This document shows, in pieces, positions 35,250 to 46,188 of a stretch of 64,000 bases of DNA (positions within the stretch are counted from its first letter, which is position 1; each line of letters opens with the position of its first letter). The notes beneath the pieces are model-generated. The model had not been told where the DNA came from, searched no databases, and saw nothing but the letters and a program-made list of their open reading frames with translations. Source of the DNA: Akanthomyces muscarius (Eukaryota > Ascomycota > Sordariomycetes > Hypocreales > Cordycipitaceae); the NCBI RefSeq assembly GCF_028009165.1, contig NC_079241.1:4092001-4156000 (forward strand), written 5' to 3'. The translations under genes and the position numbers were made by a program.

Positions 35250-35957
35250 TGAAGCGAGGGAATGCGTACCCGGTGCCGCGTGGTCGAGTACTGGTAGAGC
35301 GGCAACACCAGAGGATGAAAGCGCGGAAGCCAGTCGCCCAGTCATGTTGAGTGAGGCCAGTGTGGCTTGAAACATTGCCTGCTACAGGCCTACTGAGTAA
35401 CTAGCTGTTCTGGTGGTTTGCGTTGCGCGTCGCGGCGCCCCTCTCTCCCTCTCTCTGCTGTGCGTTGTACGTGTAATATTGTGGCGAGCGGCCTCTTGTT
35501 TTTATTTTCAGTCCAGTAAGCAAGTTGGCAAGGAGCTTCTCATCCGGAATATAAATAATTCATGTAGACAGCGTACCCTAGTCCGAGTCAGTCCATTCAT
35601 GCATTTACTCCAAACGCAGCGCAGTACGGATAGACAGGGAATAATAAGGTGATGGGGACTTGGTAACTAGCCTGGAGGTGTACGGATAGCTAGCTACTGG
35701 TCAGTGGTGGCCAACTAGCCAACTAACGTTAGGTACTCCGTACTCAGTAGCAGCAGTAGCTTGCTCGCATATTGCATATCTCGCGCTCACGCGCACCTTT
35801 TGACACCCCGCTTCGCCAGCTGCGGACAAGGGTCTGCCTTGGTTCTTAGCGTCTGATCCGAGACTACCAGTCGACATTTGCCGGGCGGCTGGGAGAATGA
35901 GCTGTCAGGACGCAAAGCCTCCAGCTGAACATGCATGTCAAGATGAATTTAGTATTT

Positions 35958-35977
35958 GGGGGGGGGGGGGGGGGGGG
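35958..35977. repeat. Poly(G) run, 20 nt
   Basis: Uninterrupted G20 between genes. Its length may vary with sequencing or assembly. Confidence 0.8.
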
Positions 35978-36345
35978 AAGAGAATGTGTCTGATGTTGAA
36001 GAGCTGCTGGCTACTGAACGCGGCAAGACCTGGATGGCTGCCAAAGCATCTGCATCGACAAAGCTACGCAGCAACTACCAAGACTCCGTTCTTGTTAGCT
36101 TCCGTATTCACAGCGGGACAAATGGATTAAAAAATATGCATGTCTCAGTAGCTAGGTCGCCGGGGCTGGCTGGGTGCGACGATCCAAGCTCCTGGTTCTG
36201 GTTCTGGTTCTAGGTAGGGCGGCCGTTAGCAGTAGCAAGCCAAGGGCCAGAAAAACAGGACGTCATCCATCCAAAAAGGCCCAGGCCATCCATCTTCATC
36301 CGGGCTCCCCTCCCACACCAATAATAATAACTAAGCTGCACCACC

Positions 36346-36450
36346 ACCACCACCACCTCCTCTTCACTCTCTGTGCTCCCCCTCTTTCTTCCCGCCCTTG
36401 TCGCCCCCTCCTCCAGCATCTTCTCTTTTACATCTCTTCTTCTTCCATCT
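36346..36450 (+). promoter_or_regulatory. Pyrimidine-rich leader of the DUF1774 gene
   Basis: C/T-rich stretch 125-230 bp upstream of the start codon, preceded by a CAC/CCA triplet run. Promoter or 5' UTR role inferred from position and composition. Confidence 0.35.
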
Positions 36451-36574
36451 AGTATCGACGGGAATAAAAGCGCACTCATCATCGTTTCGACGTCAACAGC
36501 TGCCAGCTTCCCGCTTACACGCACAACAAACATCACCTAGCTCCAAAGCCAGCTCTGAGCTGCCCGACGCCACA

Positions 36575-37627
36575 ATGGCCAACCTCAACCGCTGTATGCC
36601 TTTACCAACAAGATATATCCCAATGTTGATGCAAAAAAAAAAAAAAAAAAAAAAACTAACCATGTCATCTCACCAGTCAACCCCTTTGGTCGGCGCGAGG
36701 CGCACTCGACTGCCGCCGTCACCACCTACAAGGTCCTCAGCCTGCTCACCTGGCTCCTCTCCGTCTTCGTCTCGGTCTGGTACACGGTCCACGGCCAGAT
36801 CTGGAACATCAACTACCTCCACCGCAGCGCCTTTACCATGAACTCGGTTCTTGCCTCCATCTTCTGGTACGAACGGCATCTCTCTCCTCCCCCAGCCCTG
36901 TACTCTACTAACAGCGCCCAACTACTCGCAGGATCGTCCTCTTCCTCCTCCAGCTCGGCTACATTGGCCACCTCTTCTCCAACAACACCGAGATTGTCCA
37001 CGCCGCCTCGAGCGTCGGCAGCCACTTCATCGTCAACAACCTGCTGCACGCCCTCTTCGTCTACCTCTTTGTCCACCCGCACTTTCACTGGGCCGAGGTG
37101 GTGCTCATCCTCAACTTCATCAACCTCGTCTCGCTCTACTTCCGCCACAACACCTACCCGCGCTTCATCCACGCCCCCGTCGTCTCGGGCCCGCTCGCCT
37201 GGACCTTTGTCGCCATCTACTGGAACGGTGCCATCATGGTCCCGCACCAGGACAGCCTGGTCGCCCGCGTCTTTGCCAACATTTTCATCTGGTCCCTCCT
37301 CGCCTTTGGCCTGTTCTTCCTCGGCGTCTACAATGTGAGTTTTCTCTTTTCCACCCTCCCCGCGGCCTTTCCAGTGGGACTGGCTAACAATATTTCTAGG
37401 ATTACACCATGAGCTTCTCGCTCTCCGTCCTCGCCGCCGCCATTGGTGTTGCCCAGTTCACCCACCACATTGTCGCCCTCCAGTGGATCTTTGCCTTTAC
37501 CATCATGGCCATCCTCTTCCTCGCCACGCTCGGCGTTGCCGTGCCCGTCTGGACCGGCCGTGACATTCGCTGGAGAAAGCGTACCGTGGACACGGATGCC
37601 GAGCGCGCTCCTCTGCTCAACGAGTAA
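36575..37627 (+). CDS. DUF1774-family multi-pass membrane protein
   Basis: Four exons: 36575-36593, 36677-36866, 36932-37334 and 37400-37627 (279 aa). All three introns are GT-AG with CTAAC-type branch sites. The 19-nt first exon gives MANLNR and joins to FNPFGRREAHST. Seen: about seven hydrophobic helices, conserved blocks REAHSTAAVTTYKVL, VGSHFIVNNLLH, SLYFRHNTYPRFIH and SGPLAWTFVAIYWNGAIM, and a charged C-terminal tail ending APLLNE. Known: this matches the fungal DUF1774 family, for which I know no established function. The first intron contains an A23 run directly before its CTAAC branch site. A (TG)12 run follows 100 bp after the stop, probably in the 3' UTR. Confidence 0.9.
36633..36655. 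repeat. Poly(A) run, 23 nt, inside an intron
   Basis: Lies in intron 1 of the DUF1774 gene, immediately followed by CTAAC, the likely branch site, 21 nt before the acceptor. Confidence 0.85.
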
Positions 37628-38218
37628 AAAGCGGACGCCCTGCAGCGATATCGCCCAAGCCGAATTTCACCGGAAAACAACTGCTCTACTCGGCTGTTTG
37701 AGAGCCGAAGCTTTATTCCCAATGGTGCCATGTGTGTGTGTGTGTGTGTGTGTGCGTGGTCAGCTCGAGGTGGAGGATTTGTCACATGCAATGCTGAATA
37801 TGGAAGAATACTGGAAACGATGTTACGTGTATTAATGGTTTTTAATTTCATACCTCTTGGTTTTTGGCTTTTGCTTTGCTTTGCAATCGGTATTCTCATA
37901 AATACCACTTCGCTTGATTTCTACAATAAAAAATTGATGATTTGCTTGGACACCCAGGACCCAGGACGTACGTGGACGGAGCTCCGATGCAAGTGGGGTC
38001 AGTTGCAGATGCCGGGCAGCGCTAAATTTCAACTAGAACATCTGCTGATGCGACGTCTGCTGTCACTCGCTCTGCGATGCAACTTTGTCTCGGTGAGCTG
38101 TGTGAGTGAGCAACCTGGCACCGATCATTGTCAAGACAATTGGGAGTCGTGTCTCGCGACCTGATCCTGCCGCTCCCATCGAAACACGGATGAGTTTACA
38201 CGAATAGCAGCCCACACC
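37628..38218. other. Intergenic region between DUF1774 and PPT2
   Basis: 591 bp holding the DUF1774 3' UTR and the PPT2 promoter. Apart from the TG run I see no feature. Confidence 0.6.
37731..37754. repeat. (TG)12 microsatellite
   Basis: Perfect dinucleotide repeat about 100 bp after the DUF1774 stop codon. Confidence 0.9.
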
Positions 38219-38847
38219 ATGAAGCCGTTGCGCGCGTTCCCGCTGCCGTTCAACGTGGGCACCGACATTTGCCAAATCTCACGCGTCTACGGCATCCTCA
38301 AGACGCCGCGGGCGACGCGCTTCGTCAACCGCATCCTGGCGCACGAGGAGCGGCCGCGGTTCGGCGCGCTGGCGAGCACGCTGCCCTTGATGCCCAAGCC
38401 CGAGAGCCTGCGCGCGCGCGGCGACGACGGCGGCCACCACCACGAGGCGCTGTCGGCGCGGGACCCCGACGGATGGAAGGCGGCGGCGTTTCTCGCGGGA
38501 CGGTGAGTCTCCTCTCGACAAGATGATGGAAAACGGGAGCTGCTCGCAAAGCATGTGATTTTTTTTTCTGACTGGACATGGTGGTGATGGGCAGATTCGC
38601 CGCCAAAGAAGCCGCCATCAAGGCGCACACGCACAGGCAGCTCACCTTTCACGACGTCGTCATCGAGAGGCGCGCCGTGGCCGCCGTGGCCCGGACGGAG
38701 ACGCTGGGCAGCGGGCCGCCGGTCGCGAGGATCAGAGCGGCGGACGGGGCGGGCGAGGACGAGAGCGCCATGGTTTCCATCAGCCATGATGGTGACTACG
38801 CGACGGCGGTGTGCCTGGCGCACGACCCGAGCGTGACGGGAGAATAA
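38219..38847 (+). CDS. PPT2: Mitochondrial holo-acyl-carrier-protein synthase (phosphopantetheinyl transferase)
   Basis: Two exons: 38219-38502 and 38595-38847 (178 aa); intron 92 bp with GTGAGT donor. Known: single-domain AcpS-type enzymes move 4'-phosphopantetheine from CoA to the mitochondrial acyl carrier protein; Ppt2 is the yeast form, needed for lipoate and respiration. Seen: the N-terminal FNVGTDICQISRV block with the Mg-binding Asp16, and FAAKEAAIKA at 96-105 with the catalytic Glu100/Lys104, joined across the intron. HDGDYATAVCLA lies near the C-terminus. Length fits the AcpS class (about 120-180 aa), not the larger Sfp class. Odd: the gene is very GC-rich (runs of GCGCGC around 38410), clearly above its neighbours. 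No cleavable targeting peptide is obvious beyond the basic MKPLRAFPLPF. Confidence 0.92.
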
Positions 38848-39254
38848 GGGGACGGAGCAGGGTTATGGGGGGGAAAGGGATGAAGCGTTTTGTACAATAT
38901 TCACCATGGCATTGATTACAGAAACACATTTTTTTTTCTTTCCTTTTTCAAACCGTAACTTGTGCAGAAGTGAAGCTGAGACAGTGCCCCCCCATACGCC
39001 GTGGTGACGGTGCAGCTCCGGAGTGTTCGCCGGATAGAGTACCCCGTGGGGGATGCGACAGCGTTGGCCGTGTGGTGTCGAGGTGGCAACTTGTGTCATG
39101 GGCGAGCGGCTGTGGCGGAAGACGGCAGGCAGCAGGCAGAGGCAGGAAGGCTGCATGCGTGTCATGCCATGTCATTGGGGGCTGCGAGTAAGATGTTTGA
39201 TTGCTCACTTTGATACACGGTACTTGTACAGAAACTTGTCCGAGGAGTCGGTCG

Positions 39255-39281
39255 AAAAAAAAAAAAAAAAAAAAAAAAAAA
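39255..39281. repeat. Poly(A) run, 27 nt
   Basis: Longest homopolymer in the window. Confidence 0.85.
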
Positions 39282-39369
39282 GCCGCCAAAGTGGCTCCAA
39301 AGACACTGTTGCGCTGGCTGTTGATTAGCGTTGTCGTCCAGTGTCTGGACCTGCCTAATTTGTTCGACT

Positions 39370-39388
39370 GGGGGGGGGGGGGGGGGGG
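39370..39388. repeat. Poly(G) run, 19 nt
   Basis: Lies 88 bp after the A27 run. Confidence 0.8.
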
Positions 39389-39886
39389 CGCTCCGAGGCG
39401 GCTCCGTCCTGGTGCTCCGGGCTGCCACGGTCTCATCCAGCGCCGGGAGAAAAGGGACGACAAGAGCACAAAGAACCCCGTCGGGAAGGGGAGGAACTTT
39501 TTGCTTGAAATCGGACGACCCTGGATAGTTTTTGCGTGGGATTCCATCATCTTGTGCCGACATGGTAATAAACCAGGCTTCCCGGGGGTTCAGGCTGCGG
39601 GCGACGATGGCACGCCATATTACGCAACGCTCATCGGTTTTACGAGTGTAGGCATGCACACTCGCGCCGCCAGCAGCCACGCATCTGGGTACAGTTCCCA
39701 TCAGGCTCGATAGGCGGGTTTTTTTGTGAGCGCCCATCGTGTAAAATGGGTGGTGGAACAACCAGCATGGCAAAGTGTCTCTCTCTTCCCCCCCACCCCC
39801 CGCCGCCACTTTTTAGGGAACGGGTTCGCTATTCGGACAGTCGTTTAATAGATGTGGTGCCGTTTTCTCAGCATCTGCTCGTCAAC

Positions 39887-39902
39887 TTTTTTTTTTTTTT
39901 TT
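39887..39902. repeat. Poly(T) run, 16 nt
   Basis: Uninterrupted T16 between genes. Confidence 0.85.
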
Positions 39903-40466
39903 CCCTTGTTCGCCATTTACCCATCCCGGCCGCTGGAGATGCACAAAATGCCGGAAACAAGTGTAGGCACCTATACGTACACGCATGCTGCCAGGCTGCC
40001 GGCAAACGCTTGCGCCAGTCCGGTGCTGCCTGAGCATGAATCGCCGTCGAGTTGGTTGGTGATGGGCCCGACTTGCAGGTAATCATCTCGTAGTGGGCTC
40101 TGGCTGGCTGGGCGCTGTACCCCAAGCCCAGGAGCACTAAAAACCCGCTGCGGAGTCGGACGATGGACCCCCGTTGCAGCCCGGCTGCTGCATCCGTTCA
40201 GCGAACACCTTTGGTGGACTACCTCTGTAATTAGCTACTGATACCTATCTTAGGTACAGAGCACCATACCTCGCCTGCTCAGACCCTTTGACAATCCCCG
40301 CCAAAGGTCATCTTTCTCAGCGCCGCCGAACCCACTGATGCGATTATCCGCCTGTTTGCACTCTCGTCACTTTACCTGCCGTGCCTACCACTCACTACCT
40401 ACCTAGTTGTCATTATCACTTACTAGCCGTTGGCGGCCCCGAAAATTTCGTGCGCGGCCTAAAAGC

Positions 40467-40560
40467 AAGCCTCTCTTTCTCTTCCGGGGACCCGTTTGCC
40501 ATTTCGACCCTGTCTCTTCCTCCATTCCCCTTCTCGACATTCCGTCTCCCTTTCCTTTCA
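40467..40560 (+). promoter_or_regulatory. Pyrimidine-rich leader of the ABC transporter gene
   Basis: C/T-rich stretch 100-195 bp upstream of the start codon. Promoter or 5' UTR role inferred from composition and position. Confidence 0.35.
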
Positions 40561-40660
40561 AAACGAGAGAGGGAGAGATAAAAACGTTCACTCTACTTCT
40601 CCAACCCGATACAAGTATTGAGCCCGGCCTCGTCCAGCTGGCTCAGACACGTCCCGCGCC

Positions 40661-43600
40661 ATGGACGTCGTCATGGAGCGCTTCGGCACCCTCGAGTTGA
40701 CCACCTTCTCGCCCTTCTTCTCGCCCGTCGTCCGCCGGCCAGATCCACACATCCTCCCAAGGTGAGTCCTTCGCCCGCAGAACCTCGCCTGCTCTGCGCC
40801 GTTTGTCGCGCCGATGCTGCGGCACAGCCTCTCTCTTACGTGCAACCTTTCTGACCTGCTTCTTCTGCTCTCTCCAACGATAGTGACATCGAAAACTACC
40901 CCTCCCGGCCACTCCTCCAATGGATCAGACAAGTCAGCGACTATGCCCGCTCCGGCCGCCTGCAAGCCGCCGCGCTCCTCCTCTCGCTCCTCGTCCTGGC
41001 CCTCACCGTCGTGCTCCGGCGCAAGCAGCGCACCATCACCTCCAAGAACCCGGCGTCCGCCATCAAGTGGCCCTACGAGATCCTCTCCCAGCTCTGCCGA
41101 GCCTCCGCCGTCGCCTTTCTGATCCGGGCCTACGCCGGCAACCGCGCCCACCTGCCCATTGCTGCGCTCGCCGCTTACATCCTTGGCCTCGGACTCGTCC
41201 GCCTCGGCTGCACGCTCCAATGGCGTCGCCACATCCTCTATCACGTTAACCTGGTGCTGCTGGCTGCCGCCGCCCTCCTCGCCGTGGCAGAGTACTTGCC
41301 CTGCGCCCAGCTTCGCTTCGACTGCTCCTCCGATCGCGGCATCCGCGGCGCCCTCATCTCCCTCGTCGCCGCCGTCGTCGTCGCCGCCGTCACCCCGACC
41401 GAGTGGCTGCCGCCTCAGCTCCCCTACGACATTCCCGAATACGACGTCGACGAGGAGCCCGCCCCCGAAGAGACCGTCAGCTGGTTCAACTACTTTTGCT
41501 CCTACGAATGGCTCACCCCCGTCGTCTGGAAGGGCACGCGCGGCCGTCTCGACGCTTCCGACGTCCCCAAGCTGGCATGGTATGACGAGCCGCTCTACCT
41601 GCTGCGCAAGATCCAGAGCGCCCGCGCTCTGAGCAAGTCCACCATGTGGACTTCGCTGCGCTTTCAGCGCTCTGAGCTCGCTCTCATGGCCTTCTGGGCA
41701 GGCTCCGCCTTTGCCGTTGAGAACGTTGCCCCGTTTGGCATGTTCAAGCTCCTCGACTACCTCGATGTCCCTACCATTGCCACCTACCGCCCCTGGGTCT
41801 GGCTCGCCATGGTCTTTCTCGGCCCGCTCACCCGTTCCTTGCTCTTCCAGCAGTACGTCTTCACCTCGACCCGTCTCATCGTGCGCATCAAGTCCGCCAT
41901 GACCCAGGAGCTCTACCACAAGGCCCTCGAGTCCATGGAACTCGAAGACGACCCTTTCCAGAGCGCAAAGCGTAGCGGCGACGCCAAAAAGGAAAATCCC
42001 GCCAAGGCGCAAAAGAGCACTTCTGCCGGCCGACTCGCCAACCTGATGGCTGCGGATGTGGACGCCGTCTTTCGTGCTAGAGACGTCATGATGGTTTTCG
42101 TCGGCGTCCCTGCCGGAACCATCATTTCTCTAATTGGCCTCTACCAGATGCTCGGATGGGTCTCTCTCGTAGGCACTGCAGTCCTCATCCTTGCCACCCC
42201 CATTTCTTTTTGGCTGTCGAGAATCATGTACAAGACGCAGATTACTGTGCGCAAGACCCAAGATGCTCGCATCTCCCTGGTCACCGAATATCTCGCTTCC
42301 ATTCGTGCCATTAAATTCTTTGCTTGGGAAGATGCCATTACCAGCAAGATCATTGCCGCCCGAGCCAGGGAGCAAAAGGGTCTCTGGAACATTGCTGTGC
42401 TGCAGACCGTCATCAACCAAGTCACACAGGCTTTCCCCTTCTTCTCGCTCCTCGTCATGTTTGGTCTCTACGTTGGAGTCGGTGATCGTCGCCTTGACGC
42501 CTCCACTGCCTTTACCACTGTTTTCCTGGTCAAGAATATTCGCCGAAATATTATGATGGCTAGCTCACTGAGCCGCTCTTTTGCCGGTGCCATTGTTGCC
42601 TTTGGACGTCTCGACAAGTTCTTCGCCACCGCCGTGCCTCTAGTCGAATACCCCGTCGGGCCCCTCCGCATCATCAACGCTTCGTTCCGTCGCAATAAAA
42701 AGGCCGTCTTTAGCCTCGAAAAGATTTCTCTCAACTTTGTGGAAGGCGGTTTGAATGTCGTCACTGGCCAGAGCGGTAGCGGAAAGTCGACTTTGCTAAT
42801 GGCTATTCTGGGTGAGACATATCTCGAGGCTGGTGCCGTGACGGCTCCTTCCGACATCGCCTATGCTTCCCAGACCGCCTGGCTCCAGAATGACACCATT
42901 CAGAATAACGTCCTCTTTGGCAGCCCCATGGACCGCATGAGATACAACCGCGTCCTTGAGGCTTGCTGCCTGCTCACTGATCTCCATGAGCTTCCCCTCA
43001 AGGATCAGACCATGGTGGGCGAGAATGGCACCTCACTATCTGGCGGTCAAAAGGCCCGTGTAGCTTTGGCGCGAGCTCTGTACTCTGGCGCTTCCCTCAT
43101 CCTCCTGGACGACATTTTCTCCGCCCTCGATGCCAAAACTTCAGCCGGTGTTTGGAAGCGCGCCTTTTGCTCCAGCCTGCTCAAAGGCAGAACCACAGTC
43201 CTAGTCACCCAGATCCCCTGGATCTCATCCCAGGCCGATTACGCCATCTCTCTGGATAAGGGACGTGTCGTCAGTGCCGAAGCCAACATTGGAGCCGTCA
43301 GGCGCCCAATCACTATCGCTGAGGTCCTTGGTGGCGACGGCGATGAAGACGGCGACACCGAAACTCCGATGGAGGCCGATCTCAACGAAAATGGAGAGGC
43401 CGAGGATACCACCCGCAAGCCACTCAAGGGCTCTGCCAACAAAGACCTGGTCAATCAAGAAATGAGGGCCTCTGGCAAGGTCGGCAGACTGACGTTTGTG
43501 GAGTACATGGGCTACTTTGGCAGCCCCATCTTTGGCATCTCGTGCATCGTCGGTCTCTTCCTGAGCAACATCTTCTTCTTCGGAGGCACCTTTTGGCTGT

Positions 43601-45381
43601 CCGTCTGGGTTGAGGCGTACAACAAAAAGGGCTACGTCGATATTGCCTACTACATGGGCATTTACGCTGCCTTTACTTTCCTGGAGCTTCTCAGCTTCGG
43701 CTTCATCATTGTCATGTTTGAGTGGGGTGCATGGCGCGCTGCCCGCAGACTGCACAATGATTTTATCCGCGCCGTCATGAGTGTTCCGCTGTCCTGGTTC
43801 AAGACCATCCCTGTCGGTCGCATTACAAACCGCTTCTCCGGCGACATGGCCTCCATTGATGGCATGCTTAGCTCTCTGCTGAGATCAGCGCTCGATGCCA
43901 TCATGATGCTCTTTTTCCGCATTGCCGCCATCAGCTCGATCATGCCCGTTTTCATGGTCCCGGCTCTCTTCACCTGCCTCTTTGGCGTCGTCATTGGTGA
44001 AATGTACACGCGCACTGCCGTCGTGCTCAAGCGACTTACCTCGTCCTCGCAGTCGCCCGTCTTTTCCCAGTTTGCGGATACGCTCGCGGGACTGGCCGTC
44101 ATCCGCGCACGCGAAGGCAAGAGCAGGGAGTTTGGCAAGGAGCTGGCCGCCAAGCTGCGCGTATGGTCGGCGGCGTCCGAGACCAACTACAACTGCAACC
44201 GTTGGGTGGCTGTGCGCGTTGACTTTGTGACCTCGCTGGTCGCCCTGTCTGCTGGCATTATTGCCATCAACCAGGCCGGTCTGGTCGGCGCGGGCCTGGT
44301 TGGTTTCTCTCTCACGAATGCCAACGGCCTGAACCAGACCATTCTGATGCTGGTTCGCGCCATGAACGATCTCGAGGTCGAGATCCAGAGCTTCCACCGT
44401 GTCAAGGAGTATACCAAATTGGAGCCTGAAAATGCTCACGACGACCCGTATCCCGACGAGGACGACTATGCGGATGATGAAACAAAGATTGTCCCCAAGA
44501 ACTGGCCGCAAGGAGGCGACATTGAGTTCCGAAACGTGACCATCCGATATGATCCCGACGGTCCCAACATTCTGACCGATGTCAACCTCAAATTCAAGGC
44601 GGGAGAGCGTGTTGCCGTAGTCGGCCGCACCGGCTCCGGCAAGAGCACGCTTGTCCTCTCGCTGCTGCGCTTCACCCACGTCGTCTCTGGACAGATTCTG
44701 TACGACGGCGTGGACATTACCCACGTGCCCCGCGACCGTCTGCGCAAGGGTCTGACCATTATCCCGCAAGAGGCCGTCCTCTTCAACGGCACCGTGGCGT
44801 CCAACCTCGACCCCACGGGCCTGCTCCCCCACGAGCGCCTGGAAAAGGCGCTGGAAAACTGCCGCGGCATCGCCTCCTTCTCCGGTAGCGACTACTCCGA
44901 TACGGACGCCGACGGCCCCGGCCACAACCAGGGCATCTCGCTGGAGACGGACGTGGACGCGCAGGGCGAAAACTTCTCCCACGGCCAGCGGCAGGTGCTC
45001 TCGCTGTGCCGCGCGCTCATCCGCGAGAGCAAGCTGATGCTGCTCGACGAGGCGACGGCCAGCATGGACTACGAGACGGACCGCGGCATCCAAAAGGTGC
45101 TGCGCGACGAGCTGGAGAGCGCGGGCGGCGGGCGCACGCTCGTCACCATTGCGCACCGCCTGCGGACCATCATCGACTACGACAGCGTCGTCGTCATGAG
45201 CGCCGGCCGGGTGGTCGAGTTTGGCTCGCCCCGGGGCCTGTTCGACTCCAAGGGGCTCTTTTACGACATGATTTACCACAGCGGCGAGATGGACGAGCTC
45301 AAGACGATTCTGAACGTCGAGGAGGACAAGGATGGCGTGTCGACGCAGTCCTCGAGCACGCAGGTCGAGCCGACAGACTAA
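40661..45381 (+). CDS. Full-length ABCC (MRP/Ybt1-type) transporter
   Basis: Two exons: 40661-40761 and 40884-45381 (1532 aa); the 122-bp intron joins ...PHILP to SDIENYP. Seen: an N-terminal extra membrane domain (TMD0, several helices in residues 60-200), the VSWFNYFCSYEWLTPVVWKG linker, TMD1, NBD1 with GQSGSGKS at about 662, signature LSGGQ at about 752 and Walker B ending LLDDIFSALD, TMD2, and NBD2 with GRTGSGKS at about 1281, signature FSHGQ at about 1398 and LLDEATASMD. Known: ABCC pumps export or sequester glutathione conjugates, bile acids and drugs; yeast Ybt1, Vmr1 and Ycf1 are vacuolar. The acidic/basic insert after EDDPFQSAK in TMD1 and the overall layout fit the Ybt1/Vmr1 branch best. 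NBD1 has Asp in place of the catalytic Glu, as is usual in asymmetric ABCC proteins. Substrate unknown. Confidence 0.93.
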
Positions 45382-46188
45382 GGCCAACTTGATTATTTGA
45401 AATATGCGGGTTATAAATTTTGCCTTGGATGGCTTTGTCGAGTTATATATAGATTCTTTGACGCGTTTTTGTTTTGCGGCTACATTGAGTACTTTGGATC
45501 TCTTCTTGTACATAGGCAACGTTGGAGCAGACTGGTCTGTATTCGGGCTGGTGATACCCCGCTAAAAGCACAATGACAACTTTTTAAAATGATCCATCAC
45601 TTGTGTGCGTGTCCTTTGTGAGGATTCTAAGATGTAGTCTGAGTGGCTGGCCGAGTGAGCTTGCCAACGTTTACAAGTTGGTGACGAGGCTGGACATGCA
45701 CAAAGCATCGAACTAGAATACGTAGGTGATCTTGATCTGCTGTCAATCTCTACTGCCCCTATTAGTACTGTCGCCTCTATTTTGAATATTGCCTCTATTT
45801 TTTACCATCATCTCCATCTTTGCCACTAGCTCTTATTTTACTATCATCTCTATCATATTAGTCACTGATACATCTTAAACTGGTACCCATGTCTTTTTGG
45901 GCCTCGTCCTGTTAGCCTAGACGCCTCACGGCTCTTCTCCCACACGTCTTTATTATCACAAAGTAACCTGATTTTGCAAATTATTCATGAGAACATACTA
46001 GAGTTTACCGCTGCCAATCTATCCCAGAATCCTTCTATTCTACCGAAATTGAACAGTTTACCTTGTCCCCCCCCCCCCCCAAAGAAAACCTTCTCCCTTT
46101 GAAACCGACACAATATCAATCCTACATATCTTTTGCAAATGCGCTGAAAGAACCTCCGCCTCCATCCCCACGTTGGGCTTGGCCCTGC
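45382..46188. other. Intergenic region between convergent ABC transporter and coiled-coil genes
   Basis: About 0.8 kb between two gene 3' ends. It holds an AT/CT-rich stretch of CTCTATTTT-like units (45770-45870), possibly a fourth, weaker relative of the polypyrimidine element, and a C14 run at 46067-46080. Confidence 0.55.
46067..46080. repeat. Poly(C) run, 14 nt
   Basis: Uninterrupted C14, about 110 bp beyond the 3' end of the coiled-coil gene. Confidence 0.85.

Larger units (their letters stand above)
34159..36574. other. Repeat-rich intergenic region between dynein and the DUF1774 gene
   Basis: About 2.4 kb with no credible gene. It begins with the dynein 3' end (GGAATAAAG near 34250), then two minisatellites (34321-34570), a TACCTAGGTA-type cluster (35068-35130), an A18 run, a G20 run and TACTCCGTAC/TAGCTAGC motifs near 35680-35745. 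The last 230 bp are C/T-rich and probably the promoter and leader of the DUF1774 gene. Confidence 0.6.
38848..40660. other. Homopolymer-rich intergenic region before the ABC transporter
   Basis: About 1.8 kb without a credible gene. It holds A27, G19 and T16 runs, a TAC CTATCTTAGGTA motif near 40243 and a TACCTACCTAG motif near 40396. The final 200 bp are C/T-rich promoter or leader. Confidence 0.55.

Noticed and set aside
43885..45519. 544-codon minus-strand frame across the end of the ABC transporter
   Set aside because: Antisense to NBD2; arises from GC-rich third positions. The same applies to the 474-codon frame at 40588-42012.
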